In this document: piece after piece, positions 63,101 through 64,000 of the stretch
Position numbering within the stretch: position 1 is the first letter of the stretch
Layout: each line of letters opens with the position of its first letter
Made by a program: the position numbers and the translations under genes
Assembly (NCBI GenBank): GCA_024195585.1
Contig: SWBL01000089.1
Span: 62,001 to 126,000, forward strand
From: Aureobasidium sp. EXF-3400
Taxonomy: Eukaryota > Ascomycota > Dothideomycetes > Dothideales > Saccotheciaceae
DNA length: 64,000 bases
Direction: 5' to 3'
The notes under the pieces: generated by a model
Told to the model about the DNA's origin: nothing
Database searches by the model: none
The model's input: the letters and a program-made list of their open reading frames with translations, nothing else

Positions 63101-64000
63101 AACCCTTCACGGTATGCCCGAAGGTCAGGAGTTCGTCTCGTATCTCGAGCGTTGGCTTCAGGCGCCTACTACCAGTGATTGTCCATTGGCTGGCAAAGCT
63201 GCTTACGGCAACGCTCTTGTTGTTGATAACAGCAGTCTCAGCATCCCAGCCTCGCACTTCCGTACATCGCACACACCTATGCATAGTCAGAGCGACTTTA
63301 TCGCAGCTTACAAGTCTGCTCGTCGTATCTCGAACGACATTACCACCCGCACAGGTGTAGAGGTCTTCCCTTACAGCAAGTTCTACATCTTCTTCGATCA
63401 ATACGTCTCGATTGTACGCCTCTCCGGTGCTCTTATCGGAGGCGCTTTGGGCTTCATTCTCGTGTTGAGTAGCGTTCTGCTCGGATCTCTGGCCACCGGT
63501 CTCGTGGTGACTTTGACAGTCGGTATGACTGTTGTGGACATTATCGGCACCATGTCTCTGGTTGGAGTCTCACTCAATGCTGTGTCCCTGGTCAATCTCA
63601 TCATTTGTGTTGGTATCTCGGTCGAATTTTGCGCTCACATTGCCCGTGCGTTCTCGGTGCCCTCGCCATCGCTTCTTGAGCGCTGCCATAGTTTCCGTGG
63701 TAAGGATGCACGTGCTTGGGCTGCTCTTGTCAATGTTGGTGCCTCGGTCTTCTCGGGCATCACAGTCACCAAGCTTCTTGGTGTCTTCGTGCTTGCTTTC
63801 ACTCGTAGCAAGATCTTCGAGATCTACTACTTCAGGGTCTGGCTGGCACTTGTCATCTGGGCTGCTCTGCATGCGTTGGTCTTCTTGCCGGTTGCTTTGA
63901 GCTTCTTCGGTGGAGTTGGTAAGTTTCTTGAAACTAAATAATGCACTCAAAACCATGGCTAACTCATCTTTGCAGGCTATGCAGACCCCGACGCAGATGG
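60162..64000 (+). CDS. ncr1: Niemann-Pick C1-like sterol transporter (Ncr1), 3' end cut
   Basis: Exon 1 (60162-63918) and the start of exon 2 (63976 onward; join GGVGYADPDADG) encode over 1260 residues before the window ends. The signal peptide is MRFMRPWLAVAGLSLLSASA. The Cys-rich N-terminal sterol-binding domain starts HEAGRCAIRGHCGKQGFFGS and includes CPACKENFFNLFCTFSCSP. A Pro-rich linker leads to the first membrane helix. The sterol-sensing domain lies at about residues 605-790 (IVAVSYLIMFLYASIALG to the VGVDNIFLIVHEFERV motif). A second lumenal Cys-rich loop and the RND-type C-terminal helices follow. In fungi it resides in the vacuole membrane and takes sterol from Npc2 into the glycocalyx-lined membrane. 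Confidence 0.95.

Noticed and set aside
1..64000. tRNA or rRNA genes
   Set aside because: Intergenic stretches were scanned by eye for A- and B-box-like elements with pairing arms and none was convincing; a program such as tRNAscan would be decisive.

Overview
The window is nuclear DNA of a filamentous ascomycete (Pezizomycotina, most likely a dothideomycete). This is inferred from short GT-AG introns (mostly 45-110 nt, donors near GTANGT, branch points near CTAAC/CTGAC), pyrimidine-rich leaders, close gene spacing on both strands, and families that are fungal or fungal-typical: Tok1 K+ channel, Rim2 and Crc1 mitochondrial carriers, Cia30, Ncr1/NPC1, DUF2433, and HeLo prion-inhibition proteins. 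No rRNA, tRNA, CRISPR or intact transposon was recognised.

The left part (0.6-29.3 kb) is ordinary housekeeping sequence. It holds a secreted two-module Cys-rich protein, a SIMPL/DUF541 protein, the Rim2 pyrimidine nucleotide carrier divergent from Cia30 (complex I assembly), Sec61 gamma, a WDR23/DCAF11-like CRL4 receptor, a GGCT-like protein, a GRAM-VASt sterol transfer protein, an MIT/coiled-coil protein, Tok1, a divergent DEAD-box helicase, a DUF202 membrane protein, two unknowns and an Mtr-like amino acid permease.

The middle (29.9-37.9 kb) is unusual. Three neighbouring genes each carry one in-frame stop inside an otherwise continuous reading frame: a large coiled-coil protein (TAG at 33244), a Dal5-like MFS transporter (TAA at 36182) and a single-pass membrane protein (TAG at 37156). 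Near 30 kb there are minus-strand Cys-rich peptide fragments in broken frames. From 38.2 to 46.2 kb intact genes return: CinA-domain protein, extended SDR, Crc1 carnitine carrier (with a 17-nt microexon), mitochondrial Prx1, a classical SDR and an NCS1 nucleobase permease.

The 46.5-54.4 kb stretch looks accessory. It has long gene-poor spacers, a degraded patatin-like phospholipase, a Ser/Thr kinase, and a frameshifted HeLo-domain/pseudokinase gene divergent from that kinase. These are family types linked in fungi to self/non-self recognition and regulated cell death. The right end (55.2-64 kb) is housekeeping again: mitochondrial hydroxyacid-oxoacid transhydrogenase, a DUF2433 phosphoesterase-like protein with an RGG tail, and the first 3.8 kb of the NPC1/Ncr1 sterol transporter, cut by the window edge.

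A diverged repeat of about 150-190 bp, carrying a recurrent peptide core near VAIEMHN, occurs five times in intergenic DNA (about 0.23, 1.9, 3.1, 11.75 and 54.7 kb) and does not match any element I know. Exon coordinates were deduced by eye from splice signals and frame continuity; no search or alignment program was run.
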